A DNA stretch of 64,000 nucleotides, taken from assembly GCA_041874725.1 (NCBI GenBank), contig CP097466.1, forward strand, positions 5,518,001 to 5,582,000, read 5' to 3'. The stretch comes from Duganella sp. BuS-21 (GTDB lineage: Bacteria; Pseudomonadota; Gammaproteobacteria; Burkholderiales; Burkholderiaceae_D). A model generated the notes under the pieces. The model was given only the letters and a program-made list of their open reading frames with translations, had not been told where the DNA came from and searched no databases. Made by a program: the position numbers and the translations under genes. This document shows, piece after piece, positions 1 through 8,478 of this stretch; the stretch's first letter is position 1, and the number at the start of each line of letters is the position of its first letter.

Positions 1-1478
1 TTGATCGCGCCGTTCTGCGCCACCTGCGACAGCTGCGCCGAAGGCTGCCAGCCGGCGCCCAGCGCGCGCGCCACCGAGACGGCCGCCAGCAGGCGCTGGG
101 TGTTGATCTGCACCGCTGCGCGGTCGGCCGCCAGCGAGCTGCGCTGCGCGTCGGTGACGTCGAGGTAGGTCGAGACGCCGCGCTCGTAGCGCGCCCGCGC
201 CACCAGGTAGGCGCGCGCCGCCGCCACTTGCGAGGCTTGCTGCGCTTCGCCCTGCATCTGGCGCTGCTGCACGTCCGACAGCGCGTCTTCCACCTCGCGC
301 AGCGCGGTCAGCAGCTTGGTCTGGTGATTGGCCACGGCTTCCTCGTAGCGCGCCTTGGCGATCGCCAGGTTGGCCTTGTTGCGGCCACCGTCGAAGATCG
401 GCAGCGACAGCGCCAGCGGACCAACGCTGAACTGGCGCGCATCGCCCTTGGCCAGGTTGCTCAGGCTTTCAGACGCAAAACCGAAATTGCCGGTCAGCGA
501 GAACGAAGGATAGAAAGCGCCTTCCGCCACGCCGATCTGCGCATTGGTGGCGCGCAGGGTCGCCACGCTGCCCGCCAGGTCGGGACGCTGCGCCAGCACG
601 CTGGCCGGCAGTCCGACCGGAATCGCCGGCGGTTGCGGCAGCACTGCTGCATCGGCGTTGGCCGCCGTCAGCATGGCCGACGGCGAGGCGCCCACCAGGG
701 TCGCCAGGCTGTGTTCCAGCAGGTTGCGCTGACGCTGTACTTCATGCAGGTCGGCCTGCGCATTGGCGCGCTCGATGCGCGCACGCGACACATCCAGCTC
801 ATTCGACAAGCCGGCGTCAAAGCGCGCGGTGACCAGTTCCTCGGTTTCGCGGCGGGTATCCAGCGCGCCTTTCAGGATGGCGAGTTCGGCGTCCATGCCG
901 CGCAGCTGCCAATAGGTGGTGGCCAGTTGCGACGACAGCACCAGCAGCACGCCGTCGCGGTCCGCTGCCGCCGCCAGCGCCTGCGCGTCGGCGGCTTCCA
1001 CCAGGCGGCGCACGCGGCCCAGCAGATCGATCTCATACGAGAAGCTGGAACCGACCGCGTAGTTGTTACCCTTGATCGAGCGATGGCCCAGCGCCAGTCC
1101 CTGCGAGGTCTCGGCCGAGGTGCGCGAGTTCGAGATGCCGGCGTTGACGCTCAACTGCGGCTGCTCGGCGGCGCGCGTCACACCGGCCTGCTCCAGCGCC
1201 TGCAACAGGCGTTGTGCAGCGGCCTTCACGCTCGGATTGTCGCGCAGCGCGGTTTCTTCCAGGCGGTTCAGGGTGGCGTCGCCGAACACGGTCCACCATT
1301 GCGCCGGCAGATGGGCTGCATTGGAAGCTGCATAGTCGCCGGCTTGCGGCAGGTGGCGGAACGAGGCGTCGGCAACGGCGGCCGGCGCCTTGAAGTCGGT
1401 GCCGACGGTGGCGCAACCGGTTGCCGCAACGGCCAGGGATACAGCGAGCGTCAGGCGCTTCAGAGCTGAATTCAACAT
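1..1478 (-). CDS. Outer-membrane factor lipoprotein of an efflux system (NodT/OprM family), 3' end beyond window
   Basis: The frame reads from ATG at 1478 to the left edge with no stop (about 492 codons), so the C-terminus is missing. The protein starts with a lipoprotein signal ending in AATGC (Cys near residue 22), followed by the duplicated helical arrangement of the TolC-like outer membrane efflux family (for example LPAQWWTVFGD and LGRVRRLVEAADAQ). It is expected to form the outer-membrane exit duct. It lies 23 bp downstream of the EmrB-like permease on the same strand, so it is the third member of one efflux operon (EmrA, EmrB, outer-membrane factor). Substrate cannot be read from sequence. 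Confidence 0.9.
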   Translation of the reverse strand, partial: MLNSALKRLTLAVSLAVAATGCATVGTDFKAPAAVADASFRHLPQAGDYAASNAAHLPAQWWTVFGDATLNRLEETALRDNPSVKAAAQRLLQALEQAGVTRAAEQPQLSVNAGISNSRTSAETSQGLALGHRSIKGNNYAVGSSFSYEIDLLGRVRRLVEAADAQALAAAADRDGVLLVLSSQLATTYWQLRGMDAELAILKGALDTRRETEELVTARFDAGLSNELDVSRARIERANAQADLHEVQRQRNLLEHSLATLVGASPSAMLTAANADAAVLPQPPAIPVGLPASVLAQRPDLAGSVATLRATNAQIGVAEGAFYPSFSLTGNFGFASESLSNLAKGDARQFSVGPLALSLPIFDGGRNKANLAIAKARYEEAVANHQTKLLTALREVEDALSDVQQRQMQGEAQQASQVAAARAYLVARARYERGVSTYLDVTDAQRSSLAADRAAVQINTQRLLAAVSVARALGAGWQPSAQLSQVAQNGAI

Positions 1479-1501
1479 GATTACCTCTTAAATTGATTGT
1501 A

Positions 1502-3115
1502 TTAGTGAGCGCCGCCGCCACCGCCACCCGAAGGGGCTTTGACTTTGTCCGAGAACCACAACACGCCGATGCAGGCAAACAGCACCATCGCCACCAGGAA
1601 GAAGCCGTCGTTGTAGGCCATCACGTAAGACTCGCGGCGCACGATGCCGTCGACCGCCTTCAGCGCCATGTCCGAGGCGGTGGCGCTGTCGAAGCCCTTG
1701 GCGATGAAGGACGAGGTCAGCGCGCTCAGTCGCTCCTGCGTCGCCAGCGCGTAGGCGCTCACCGATTCGCCGATGCGCACCGAGTGGAAGTGCTCACGCG
1801 TGGTCAACGCGGTAGCCAGCAGCGCGATGCCGATCGAACCGCCCAGGTTGCGGGTCATGTTGATCAGGCTAGAAGCCGACGGCATGTCCTTTGGCTGGAT
1901 GCCGTTCATCGCGAAGTTCGACAGCGTCAGCATCACGAACGGTTGGCCCAGCGCGCGCACGATCTGCGACAGCAGCAGCTGGTCGTAGCCGGTGGTGGCA
2001 TCCATATAGGAGTTCATCAGGCAGGAGCCGCCGAACAGCAACAGGCCGAAGGAACACAGGATGCGGTTGTCGATCTTCGACGACAGCTTGGCCACGAACG
2101 GCATGATGAACAGCTGCGGCAGGCCGGCCCACATGATCACTTCGCCGATCTGCATCGGCGAATAGCCGGGGATCTGCGCCAGGAACAGCGGCAGGATGAA
2201 GGACGAACCGTACAGGCCCATGCCCATCGCCATCGACAGCGCGGTAGCGGCGGCGAAGTTGCGGCGTCCATACAGGCCGAGGTTCACAAACGGCTGCTTG
2301 TGCATGGTGCTGTTCACCACCCAGCCCAGCAGCCCGACCAGCGACAGCGCGGCAAAAGTGATGATGAACGAGGAATCGAACCAGTCCTTCGAGTTGCCCT
2401 CTTCCAGGAAGATGGTCAGGCAGCCCAGGCCCAGCGCCATGAAGAAGATGCCCAGCCAGTCGGCATTGAACAACGCCGACAGGTTCGACTTCTCTTTATC
2501 CAGACCGACCGCGATGCCGCCGATCAGCAGCAGTCCCGGCACCCAGTTGATGTAGAAGATCGACGGCCAGCCATACAGCTCGCTCAGGTAGCCGCCCAGC
2601 GTCGGTCCCATGGACGGCGCCAGCGTGGCGGTCAGGCCGAAGATCGCCATGCCGGTGGCGCGTTTCGACGGCGGCAGCTTGGCCATCACCAGCGTCATCG
2701 CCATCGGAATCAGCGCGCCGCCGGTAAAGCCCTGCAGCATGCGGAAGGCGATCATGCTTTCCAGGTTCCAGGCGAAGCCGCACAACGTGGAGAACACCAG
2801 GAACAGCGCGGTGGTGCCCATCATGTAGTTGCGCATGCCGAACACGCGCACGAACAAGCCGGTCATCGGAATCACGATGATCTCGGCCACCAGGTAGGCG
2901 GTGGCGATCCACGAGCCCTCTTCCTGCGTCGCCGACAGCGTGCCGAGGATGTCCTTCAGCGAGGAATTGGTGATCTGGATATCGAGCACCGCCATGAAGG
3001 CGCCCATCATGCCGGCGGCAACCGCCATCCAGGTGCGGGCGGAGACCTTCTCGCTCGGCGCCGGCGGGACGAACGTGCCCCCGCCGCCCGGCGTATCGAT
3101 AGTGGTACTGGCCAT
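1502..3115 (-). CDS. emrB: DHA2-family drug:H+ antiporter, EmrB-type inner-membrane permease
   Basis: 537 aa, the usual length for 14-helix DHA2 transporters. The N-terminal half has the MFS hallmarks AVLDIQITNSSL, GSWIATAYLVAEI and FRMLQGFTGGALIPMAM (the proline/glycine-rich helix of drug antiporters). The C-terminus ends in a run of glycines. It is an inner-membrane proton-driven exporter that pairs with an EmrA adaptor. The gene lies 15 bp downstream of the emrA-like gene and 23 bp upstream of the outer-membrane factor, so the three are probably co-transcribed and repressed by the divergent TetR protein. The family is very clear; the symbol is assigned by similarity of arrangement. Confidence 0.92.
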   Translation of the reverse strand: MASTTIDTPGGGGTFVPPAPSEKVSARTWMAVAAGMMGAFMAVLDIQITNSSLKDILGTLSATQEEGSWIATAYLVAEIIVIPMTGLFVRVFGMRNYMMGTTALFLVFSTLCGFAWNLESMIAFRMLQGFTGGALIPMAMTLVMAKLPPSKRATGMAIFGLTATLAPSMGPTLGGYLSELYGWPSIFYINWVPGLLLIGGIAVGLDKEKSNLSALFNADWLGIFFMALGLGCLTIFLEEGNSKDWFDSSFIITFAALSLVGLLGWVVNSTMHKQPFVNLGLYGRRNFAAATALSMAMGMGLYGSSFILPLFLAQIPGYSPMQIGEVIMWAGLPQLFIMPFVAKLSSKIDNRILCSFGLLLFGGSCLMNSYMDATTGYDQLLLSQIVRALGQPFVMLTLSNFAMNGIQPKDMPSASSLINMTRNLGGSIGIALLATALTTREHFHSVRIGESVSAYALATQERLSALTSSFIAKGFDSATASDMALKAVDGIVRRESYVMAYNDGFFLVAMVLFACIGVLWFSDKVKAPSGGGGGGAH

Positions 3116-3130
3116 CAGCGGCTCCTTGGA

Positions 3131-4243
3131 TTAACGAGCTTCTTTCTGGTTGATCGCCACTTCGGCGATCGCCGACATGCCCGGCACCAGGCGGCCGCTC
3201 AGGGCCTTCACGTCTTCCGGCTTGAACACCACCTTGACCGGCACGCGCTGCACGATCTTGGTGAAGTTGCCGGTGGCGTTATCGGCCGGCAGCAGCGCGA
3301 ACTGCGCGCCCGAGGCCGGCGAGAAGCTGTCCACCTTGCCGACCAGTTCCTTGCCAGGAATCGCATCGATGGTGACTTTGACTTCCTGACCGATCTTCAT
3401 TTCAGCCAATTGGGTTTCCTTGAAGTTCGCGGTCAGCCAGACGTTTTCCTGCACGATGGCGGTCAGCTGCTGGCCGGGCTGCACGCGCTGGCCCACTTCG
3501 ACGGTGCGCTTGCCGATACGGCCCGACACCGGCGCCAGCACCTTGTTGTAAGCCATCTGCTGCCTGGCGTCCTTCAACTGCACCTGCAACACGGCGATCT
3601 GCGCGTTCAACACTTCGCGCGCCGACTTGGCCGAGGCGATCTGCGCCTTGGCGGCGGTGGCGCTGTCCTTGCGCGCCGCCACGTCGGCGGTGGCGCCGGC
3701 ACGGGCGGCGACGGCGGCATCGAGTTCCGCTTTCGACACGGCTTTCATCTGGCTGTTATACAGCTGGCCGTAACGGTCGGCGTCCTGCCTGGCGCGCACC
3801 AGCTGCGCTTCCGACTGCGCCACCTGGGCGGCGGCGGCACTGGCTTGCGCCTGCACCTGCGCGACTTGCGCGTCCGATTGCAGCACCTGCTGCTGGACCG
3901 AGGCGATCTGCGCCTGGATCTGTTCCACTTTCACGCCCTGGTCGAAGGGATCGAGTTCGGCGATCACATCGCCTTCCTTGACCAGTTGGTTGTCGTCGAT
4001 CAGCACCTTGGTGACCACGCCGGCGATGCGGGTCGAGACCGGATGCACATGACCGGCCACGTAGGCATTCTCGGTCTCGACATAGAAATGGCTGCGATAC
4101 CACATGCGTCCGCCGGCGGCCAATGCGGCCAGCGCAACGATGGCGGCCACCACCAGCACGCGGCGGTTCGGTGGCTGCGGCGCCGCTGGAGCTGCGGCAG
4201 AAACGGGGGGCACGGCACTGAGTTTTTGTTCTTGAGTGGACAT
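3131..4243 (-). CDS. emrA: HlyD/EmrA-type periplasmic adaptor of the efflux pump
   Basis: 370 aa membrane fusion protein: cytoplasmic N-terminus, one membrane helix at about residues 28-46, a biotinyl-lipoyl half (VETENAYVAGHVHPVSTRIAG), a long Ala/Gln-rich coiled-coil hairpin (about residues 105-220), the second lipoyl half (YNKVLAPVSGRIGKR) and a beta-barrel (VWLTANFKETQLAEMKIGQ). It bridges the inner-membrane permease and the outer-membrane factor. It is the first gene of the operon; its start lies 65 bp from the palindromic operator at 4308-4331. Confidence 0.92.
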   Translation of the reverse strand: MSTQEQKLSAVPPVSAAAPAAPQPPNRRVLVVAAIVALAALAAGGRMWYRSHFYVETENAYVAGHVHPVSTRIAGVVTKVLIDDNQLVKEGDVIAELDPFDQGVKVEQIQAQIASVQQQVLQSDAQVAQVQAQASAAAAQVAQSEAQLVRARQDADRYGQLYNSQMKAVSKAELDAAVAARAGATADVAARKDSATAAKAQIASAKSAREVLNAQIAVLQVQLKDARQQMAYNKVLAPVSGRIGKRTVEVGQRVQPGQQLTAIVQENVWLTANFKETQLAEMKIGQEVKVTIDAIPGKELVGKVDSFSPASGAQFALLPADNATGNFTKIVQRVPVKVVFKPEDVKALSGRLVPGMSAIAEVAINQKEAR

Positions 4244-4258
4244 GAAGAGCTCCAGGGG

Positions 4259-4331
4259 AAATGAAATGAGGTAGGTGCATTATCGCTGGTTTACATCCAA
4301 AGTCAAGAAATGAAACGATTGCATTTCATTT
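4259..4331. promoter_or_regulatory. Putative TetR operator region between the efflux operon and its repressor
   Basis: AAATGAAA occurs at 4259-4266 and 4308-4315, and its reverse complement TTTCATTT at 4324-4331. The last two form a perfect 8-bp inverted repeat with an 8-bp spacer. The position between divergent genes fits TetR-family autoregulation (inference). Confidence 0.55.
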
Positions 4332-4345
4332 TTTTTTGGACTAGC

Positions 4346-5083
4346 ATGTCGGCATTCGTTATCATCCCCACCGCCATGAATAACACCGACCCGACCGAAG
4401 CCGCTGCGCTGGAAGAGCAAGATTGCGCAGAAGGCACTTCTTCTGAAAATTGCTTCGGCAAGGCGGCCGGCCGCCCGCGTGCCGCCGACAAGGCCGCGCG
4501 CCGCGCCGCGCTGCTGCATACGGCCGGCCATCTGTTCCTGGCCAAGGGCTACAGCAAGGTCAGCCTTGAAATGATCGCCCGCGAAGCACACGTGGCGGTA
4601 CGCACCATCTACGTCCAGTTCGGCGGCAAGGCCGGGCTGCTGAACGCCGTCATCGCCGACGGCCGCGCGCGCTTCTTTGGCGGCATGGACAATATGGAAA
4701 CCGATCCGCGCCCGATGGAGGAAATTCTCGGCGACTTCTCGCTGCGCTTCCTGGAACTGATTTCGATGTCCACCTTCTGCAACCTGCACCGCATGGTGGT
4801 GGCCGAAGCCAAGAGCACGCCGGAGCTGGCCGAAACCTTCTTCCAGGCCGGCCCCCTGCGCACCCGAGAAGAGCTGGGCCGCTTCTTCGCCCGCCCCGAC
4901 ATCCGCGCCCAACTGCGCGGCGACGTCCGGCCGGAGGTGCTGCCGGTGTTCCTGACCAACTGCATCATGGGCGACCACATGACGCGGCTGTTGTTCCCAA
5001 GCGAGCAGCCGCCGTCGACCGAAGAGCTGCGCACCCGCGCGGCCGAAGGCCTGGAATTGTTCCTGCGCGGCGTGAAACGCTAA
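4346..5083 (+). CDS. TetR/AcrR-family repressor, probable regulator of the divergent efflux operon
   Basis: The HTH lies in RRAALLHTAGHLFLAKGYSK and the following VSLEMIAREAHVAVRTIYVQF, typical TetR DNA-binding sequence; the C-terminal half is a ligand-binding helical domain. An ATG at 4310 is in frame but lies inside the putative operator, so it is unlikely. The ATG at 4346 (weak GGA upstream) or the one at 4376 (MNNTDPTEAAAL) is more plausible. I give 4346 but cannot decide between them. The gene is divergent from emrA with about 100-130 bp between, the standard layout for a locally acting repressor. Confidence 0.88.
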   Translation: MSAFVIIPTAMNNTDPTEAAALEEQDCAEGTSSENCFGKAAGRPRAADKAARRAALLHTAGHLFLAKGYSKVSLEMIAREAHVAVRTIYVQFGGKAGLLNAVIADGRARFFGGMDNMETDPRPMEEILGDFSLRFLELISMSTFCNLHRMVVAEAKSTPELAETFFQAGPLRTREELGRFFARPDIRAQLRGDVRPEVLPVFLTNCIMGDHMTRLLFPSEQPPSTEELRTRAAEGLELFLRGVKR

Positions 5084-5140
5084 ACCACGCCACAGTTTTG
5101 CTATTTGTTCTATACTAATTTTTTATAAATTGGAGCAACG

Positions 5141-5323
5141 ATGAGCAAGACGAATCGCCTGGACTGGAGCAAGCAAATTACGCTCATGAACGAACGCATC
5201 AAGAGCTTCCAGGCCAACCCAGGCCAGGAGCAGCTGGACGCCGTCGTCAACGAGCTGAACGCCTACGCCGAAGCAGCGCGCAGCGGCGGCATCGAAATCC
5301 CGGCCCGCTTCACCGTCAACTGA
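5141..5323 (+). CDS. Small hypothetical protein (60 aa)
   Basis: A 60-codon frame with a clear TTGGAGC ribosome-binding site ahead of ATG and an AT-rich upstream stretch (TATACT, TATAAA) that could be a promoter. The protein is soluble, mostly helical and has no membrane segment, metal motif or family I recognise. It ends 2 bp before the alpha/beta hydrolase start, so it is probably the first gene of a three-gene operon with the hydrolase and acetyltransferase. The function is unknown; the good RBS and spacing support real coding. Confidence 0.65.
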   Translation: MSKTNRLDWSKQITLMNERIKSFQANPGQEQLDAVVNELNAYAEAARSGGIEIPARFTVN

Positions 5324-5325
5324 AC

Positions 5326-6264
5326 ATGAGCGCGCTGCGCTGGGTCCTGCTGGCCCTGATCCTGACGGTCGCCGGTGCGACAGCGCACTACCACGAACGC
5401 AATCCCGAACGGCGCGCGCTGACCGATTCCGTGCGCCAGCGCGACGGCTCGCCCGGCGCCTACGCCAAGCTGAGCGACGGCGTCACCTATTACGAGGCGG
5501 CCGGCCCGGCCGAGGGCCGCGTGGCGGTGCTGGTGCACGGCTTCTCGGTGCCATCCTACATCTGGGATCCGACCTTCGCCGCCCTGCGCGATGCCGGCTA
5601 CCGCGTCATCCGCTACGACCTGTACGGACGCGGCATGTCCGACCGGCCCGATGCCGCCTACGACGGCGCCTTCTACGACCGCCAGCTCGACGAGTTGCTG
5701 AAATCCCTCAAGGTGGACGGCAGGATCGATTTGTTCGGCCTGTCCTTCGGCGGCTACGTGAGCGCCCACTACGCGTCTACGCATCCGCAGCGGGTGCGCA
5801 GCCTGACCTTGGTCGATCCGTCGAACAGCGCACCGGTGATTCCGTGGCAGCTGGCCACGCCGCTGCTGGGACGCTACCTGTTCCAGACCGGCGCCGTGCC
5901 CACCATGGCGGACCACCAGAGCAGCGACTTCCTGCATCCCGAACAATTTCCCGGCTGGGCCGATCGCTATCGCCCGCAAATGGAGTTCTACGGATTCGGC
6001 CGCGCGCTGTACCGTTCGCGCATCAGCCTATCCAAAGAAAACTTCGACGCCATCTACGCCAACATCGCCAAGGCCGGCACGCCGGTGCATCTGGTATGGG
6101 GCAAGCAGGATCCGGTGATTCCGGTGGCGCAAGCGGCGCGCATCCGCCAAGCGATTCCGGCGCTGGAGTACCGCGAGATCGACCAATCCGGCCACCTGCC
6201 GCACATGGAGCAGACGGCGATCTTCAACCACGACATGCTAACCTGGCTGGCGGCCCACCCATGA
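5326..6264 (+). CDS. Alpha/beta-fold hydrolase, membrane-anchored or exported
   Basis: 312 aa. A hydrophobic N-terminus (LRWVLLALILTVAGATA) acts as a signal or anchor. The core has the oxyanion sequence VLVHGFSVPSYIWD, the nucleophile elbow DLFGLSFGGYVSAH (G-x-S-x-G with Ser), an acid in VWGKQDPVIP and a catalytic His in IDQSGHLPHMEQT, so the triad is complete. It resembles the meta-cleavage-hydrolase/haloperoxidase group of small-molecule esterases. The substrate is unknown. The stop overlaps the start of the acetyltransferase by 4 bp (ATGA), indicating translational coupling. Confidence 0.88.
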   Translation: MSALRWVLLALILTVAGATAHYHERNPERRALTDSVRQRDGSPGAYAKLSDGVTYYEAAGPAEGRVAVLVHGFSVPSYIWDPTFAALRDAGYRVIRYDLYGRGMSDRPDAAYDGAFYDRQLDELLKSLKVDGRIDLFGLSFGGYVSAHYASTHPQRVRSLTLVDPSNSAPVIPWQLATPLLGRYLFQTGAVPTMADHQSSDFLHPEQFPGWADRYRPQMEFYGFGRALYRSRISLSKENFDAIYANIAKAGTPVHLVWGKQDPVIPVAQAARIRQAIPALEYREIDQSGHLPHMEQTAIFNHDMLTWLAAHP

Positions 6265-6773
6265 AGATACGCACCCTGCAAGCCGACGACGTCGAGCGCC
6301 TGCTGGCGTTCGAACTGGCCAACCGCAGCTGGTTCGAACAGCATGTGGAGGCACGCGATCCGACCTTCTACTCGCCGGCCGGGGTGGCCACGCACATCGC
6401 CGACTACCTGGACAGCCACGCGGCCGGCGAGATGCACCCGTGCGTGCTGACCGCCGACGACGGCGCCGCCATCATCGGCCGCGCCAACCTGCGCCAGATC
6501 GACCGCGTGGCCGGCAACGGCGAGGTTGGTTACCGCATCGCCCACAGCGAAGCGCGCAAGGGCTTGGCCAGCCTGGCGCTGGCGCACCTGCAACAGGTGG
6601 CGCGCACGCAGTACGGCCTGCGCATACTCAACGCATGGATCTCCGAGCATAACGCCGGATCAAAACGGGTGATGGATAAATGCGGCTTCACCCGCGACGC
6701 ATTGGCTGCGCCGCAGCTGGTACAAGTGCATGGCGTGGATCACGCCTCCCACCTGTACCAGTGCCGCTTATAG
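6261..6773 (+). CDS. GNAT-family N-acetyltransferase (RimJ/RimL-like)
   Basis: 170 aa from ATG 6261, which overlaps the hydrolase stop. It shows the GNAT acetyl-CoA binding region (GYRIAHSEARKGLASLALAH) and the C-terminal NAGSKRVMDKCGF signature characteristic of RimJ/RimL/PaiA-type enzymes. It transfers acetyl groups from acetyl-CoA to an amine; the acceptor cannot be inferred. It converges with dsbA, with only 3 bp between stop codons. Confidence 0.88.
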   Translation: MKIRTLQADDVERLLAFELANRSWFEQHVEARDPTFYSPAGVATHIADYLDSHAAGEMHPCVLTADDGAAIIGRANLRQIDRVAGNGEVGYRIAHSEARKGLASLALAHLQQVARTQYGLRILNAWISEHNAGSKRVMDKCGFTRDALAAPQLVQVHGVDHASHLYQCRL

Positions 6774-6776
6774 ACG

Positions 6777-7436
6777 TTATTTGCCGCGCGACTGCGCAAC
6801 CAAGGCATCCAGCACCTGCAAGGTAGCGGCGCCCAGTTGCGGACGTGGGATGCCCGGATTGCTGGCGTCGACCATGCTCGGATTGGTCACGTAGCGGCCG
6901 GCGACCACCATGGTCGGCGTGCTGGTCACCTCGTAGGCACCGGCCACGCGGCCGGCGTTTTTCAGGCGCGTCATCACCGCGAACGAGTTATAGGTTGCGG
7001 TGAACTTTTCCTTGTCCACGCCATTCTTGGCGGCCCAGTCGATATTGTCCGCGTCGCTCTTCAAGCGCTTGCGCTCGACGTGCCAGGTGTTCAGGATCTT
7101 GGCGTGCAGCTGCTCTTCCAGCTTCATCGCTTCCAGCGTCAGGAACATATGCGCTTCCGGATCGTTCTCGCCGGTCAGCGGCAGGTGGATGCGGCGGAAG
7201 CTGATGTTGTCGCCCTGCTTCTTGACCCACTCCAGCATGGCAGGCTCCAGCGCGTAGCACGCCGGGCAGTGATACATGAAGAACTCGATCACTTCCACCT
7301 TCTTGCCCTGCGCCTGCACCGGCTGCGGGGTTTTCAGGGTGGTGTACTCGGCGCCGTTGCGCGGCGCGGTCGGCGAGGCAAACGCAGTGGCGGCGCACAG
7401 GCCGGCGACTACCAGGGCAATCTTCAACAAACGCAT
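6777..7436 (-). CDS. dsbA: Thiol:disulfide interchange protein DsbA/DsbL
   Basis: 219 aa periplasmic oxidoreductase. A signal peptide (MRLLKIALVVAGLCAATAFA) precedes a thioredoxin fold with an inserted helical domain. The active site is CPAC in FFMYHCPACYALEP, not the CPHC of E. coli DsbA; the residue between the cysteines tunes redox potential. The cis-proline loop is TSTPTM. It introduces disulfide bonds into exported proteins and would be re-oxidised by a DsbB encoded elsewhere. It is monocistronic, convergent with the GNAT gene. Confidence 0.93.
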   Translation of the reverse strand: MRLLKIALVVAGLCAATAFASPTAPRNGAEYTTLKTPQPVQAQGKKVEVIEFFMYHCPACYALEPAMLEWVKKQGDNISFRRIHLPLTGENDPEAHMFLTLEAMKLEEQLHAKILNTWHVERKRLKSDADNIDWAAKNGVDKEKFTATYNSFAVMTRLKNAGRVAGAYEVTSTPTMVVAGRYVTNPSMVDASNPGIPRPQLGAATLQVLDALVAQSRGK

Positions 7437-7469
7437 AACGATCCTCTCAATAGCAAAGACAGCAGATTA

Positions 7470-8381
7470 TCACTTCTGCGGCGGCCGCGCCTCTAATCCG
7501 GCGATATCCTGCATCAGCGCGATCAGGTGCTTGGCGCCGAGGCCGAGCGGCCTGTCGTTCAGCCACACCACGTCCACCCACAGCCGCAGCGCGTTGCTCA
7601 TGTGGGCAAAGCCGATGTGCAGCAACTCGCCGCGCTCCAGCAGCGGCGCCACCTGGCGCAGCGGCAGATAGGCCCAGCCCACGCCGGCGCGCACCAGGCT
7701 CAATGTGGCCAGGTGGCTGTCGGTGCGCCACAGTTTGCGCGAGATGAGCACGCGCTGGTCGGCCTCCGCCATGTCGCGGCTGACGATGGCGATCTGCCGC
7801 AGGTCGACCAGGTCTTCCAGCCGGATGCCGCCCTTGCACTCCTGCGCCAGCTTGTGGCGCGGCGAAATCACCGGCACCAGCACCTCGCTGCCGAGCTCCT
7901 GGAAGCTCTCGCGGTCGTCCACGCGCGTGCGCTCATAGATCAGCGCCAGCTGCGCGGTGCCGTCGTGCAGCATGCGCAGCGCGTCGTCCTGTGGCGCCGA
8001 CAGCACCGCCACTTCCAACGACGGGAATTCCTCGGCCAGCCGCGCCAGCGGTTCGCTCCACGGCGCCGACAACAGCTCCGGCGCAATCGCCAGCGTCAGG
8101 CGGCGTTCCAGTCCCTGATGCAGCGACAGCGCGTGCGCCTGCAGCCGGCGCAGCTGGCCGGCCATCTGCCGCGCCTCCGCCTCCAACGCGCGCGCCGACT
8201 CGGTGGGCCGCACCTCGCGCGAACTGCGCTCGAACAGAGTGAGATCGAGTTCCGCCTCCAGCTGGGCGATGGCCATGCTGACCGCAGACGGCACCCGCCC
8301 CAGCGCCCGCGCGGCCGCCGAGAAGGAGCCGTGATCGAGCACCGCCAGGAAAATCGCGATGTTGTCGGATGAAAAAGCCAT
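7470..8381 (-). CDS. LysR-family transcriptional regulator, probably of the divergent PACE pump
   Basis: 303 aa. The N-terminal winged HTH (AIFLAVLDHGSFSAAARALG, then VPSAVSMAIAQLEAELD) is followed by a periplasmic-binding-like effector domain. It is divergent from the PACE efflux gene, with 97 bp between. That gap holds a perfect CTATCA-N7-TGATAG palindrome 11 bp from its start. PACE pumps are commonly paired with a LysR activator (AceR/AceI in Acinetobacter), which supports local regulation. Confidence 0.9.
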   Translation of the reverse strand: MAFSSDNIAIFLAVLDHGSFSAAARALGRVPSAVSMAIAQLEAELDLTLFERSSREVRPTESARALEAEARQMAGQLRRLQAHALSLHQGLERRLTLAIAPELLSAPWSEPLARLAEEFPSLEVAVLSAPQDDALRMLHDGTAQLALIYERTRVDDRESFQELGSEVLVPVISPRHKLAQECKGGIRLEDLVDLRQIAIVSRDMAEADQRVLISRKLWRTDSHLATLSLVRAGVGWAYLPLRQVAPLLERGELLHIGFAHMSNALRLWVDVVWLNDRPLGLGAKHLIALMQDIAGLEARPPQK

Positions 8382-8391
8382 ATCGCCTACT

Positions 8392-8430
8392 CTATCAGAA
8401 AAATTGATAGCTACTGACTTTGGTTATCAG
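8392..8430. promoter_or_regulatory. Putative LysR binding sites between regulator and PACE gene
   Basis: CTATCA (8392-8397), 7-bp spacer and TGATAG (8405-8410) form a perfect inverted repeat of LysR-box dimensions. A further TATCAG half-site lies at 8425-8430, closer to the PACE promoter, as expected of an activation site. Confidence 0.5.
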
Positions 8431-8478
8431 TGGAACTCTCATATCATGCGGTCTGTTGTTCAGCACAAAGGAAATACC

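Noticed and set aside
1493..4264. A 923-codon plus-strand open frame opposite emrB and emrA
   Set aside because: Its protein is low-complexity (His/Arg/Gln/Ala) with no domain, and both genes on the other strand are unmistakable; it is an antisense artefact of high GC third positions.
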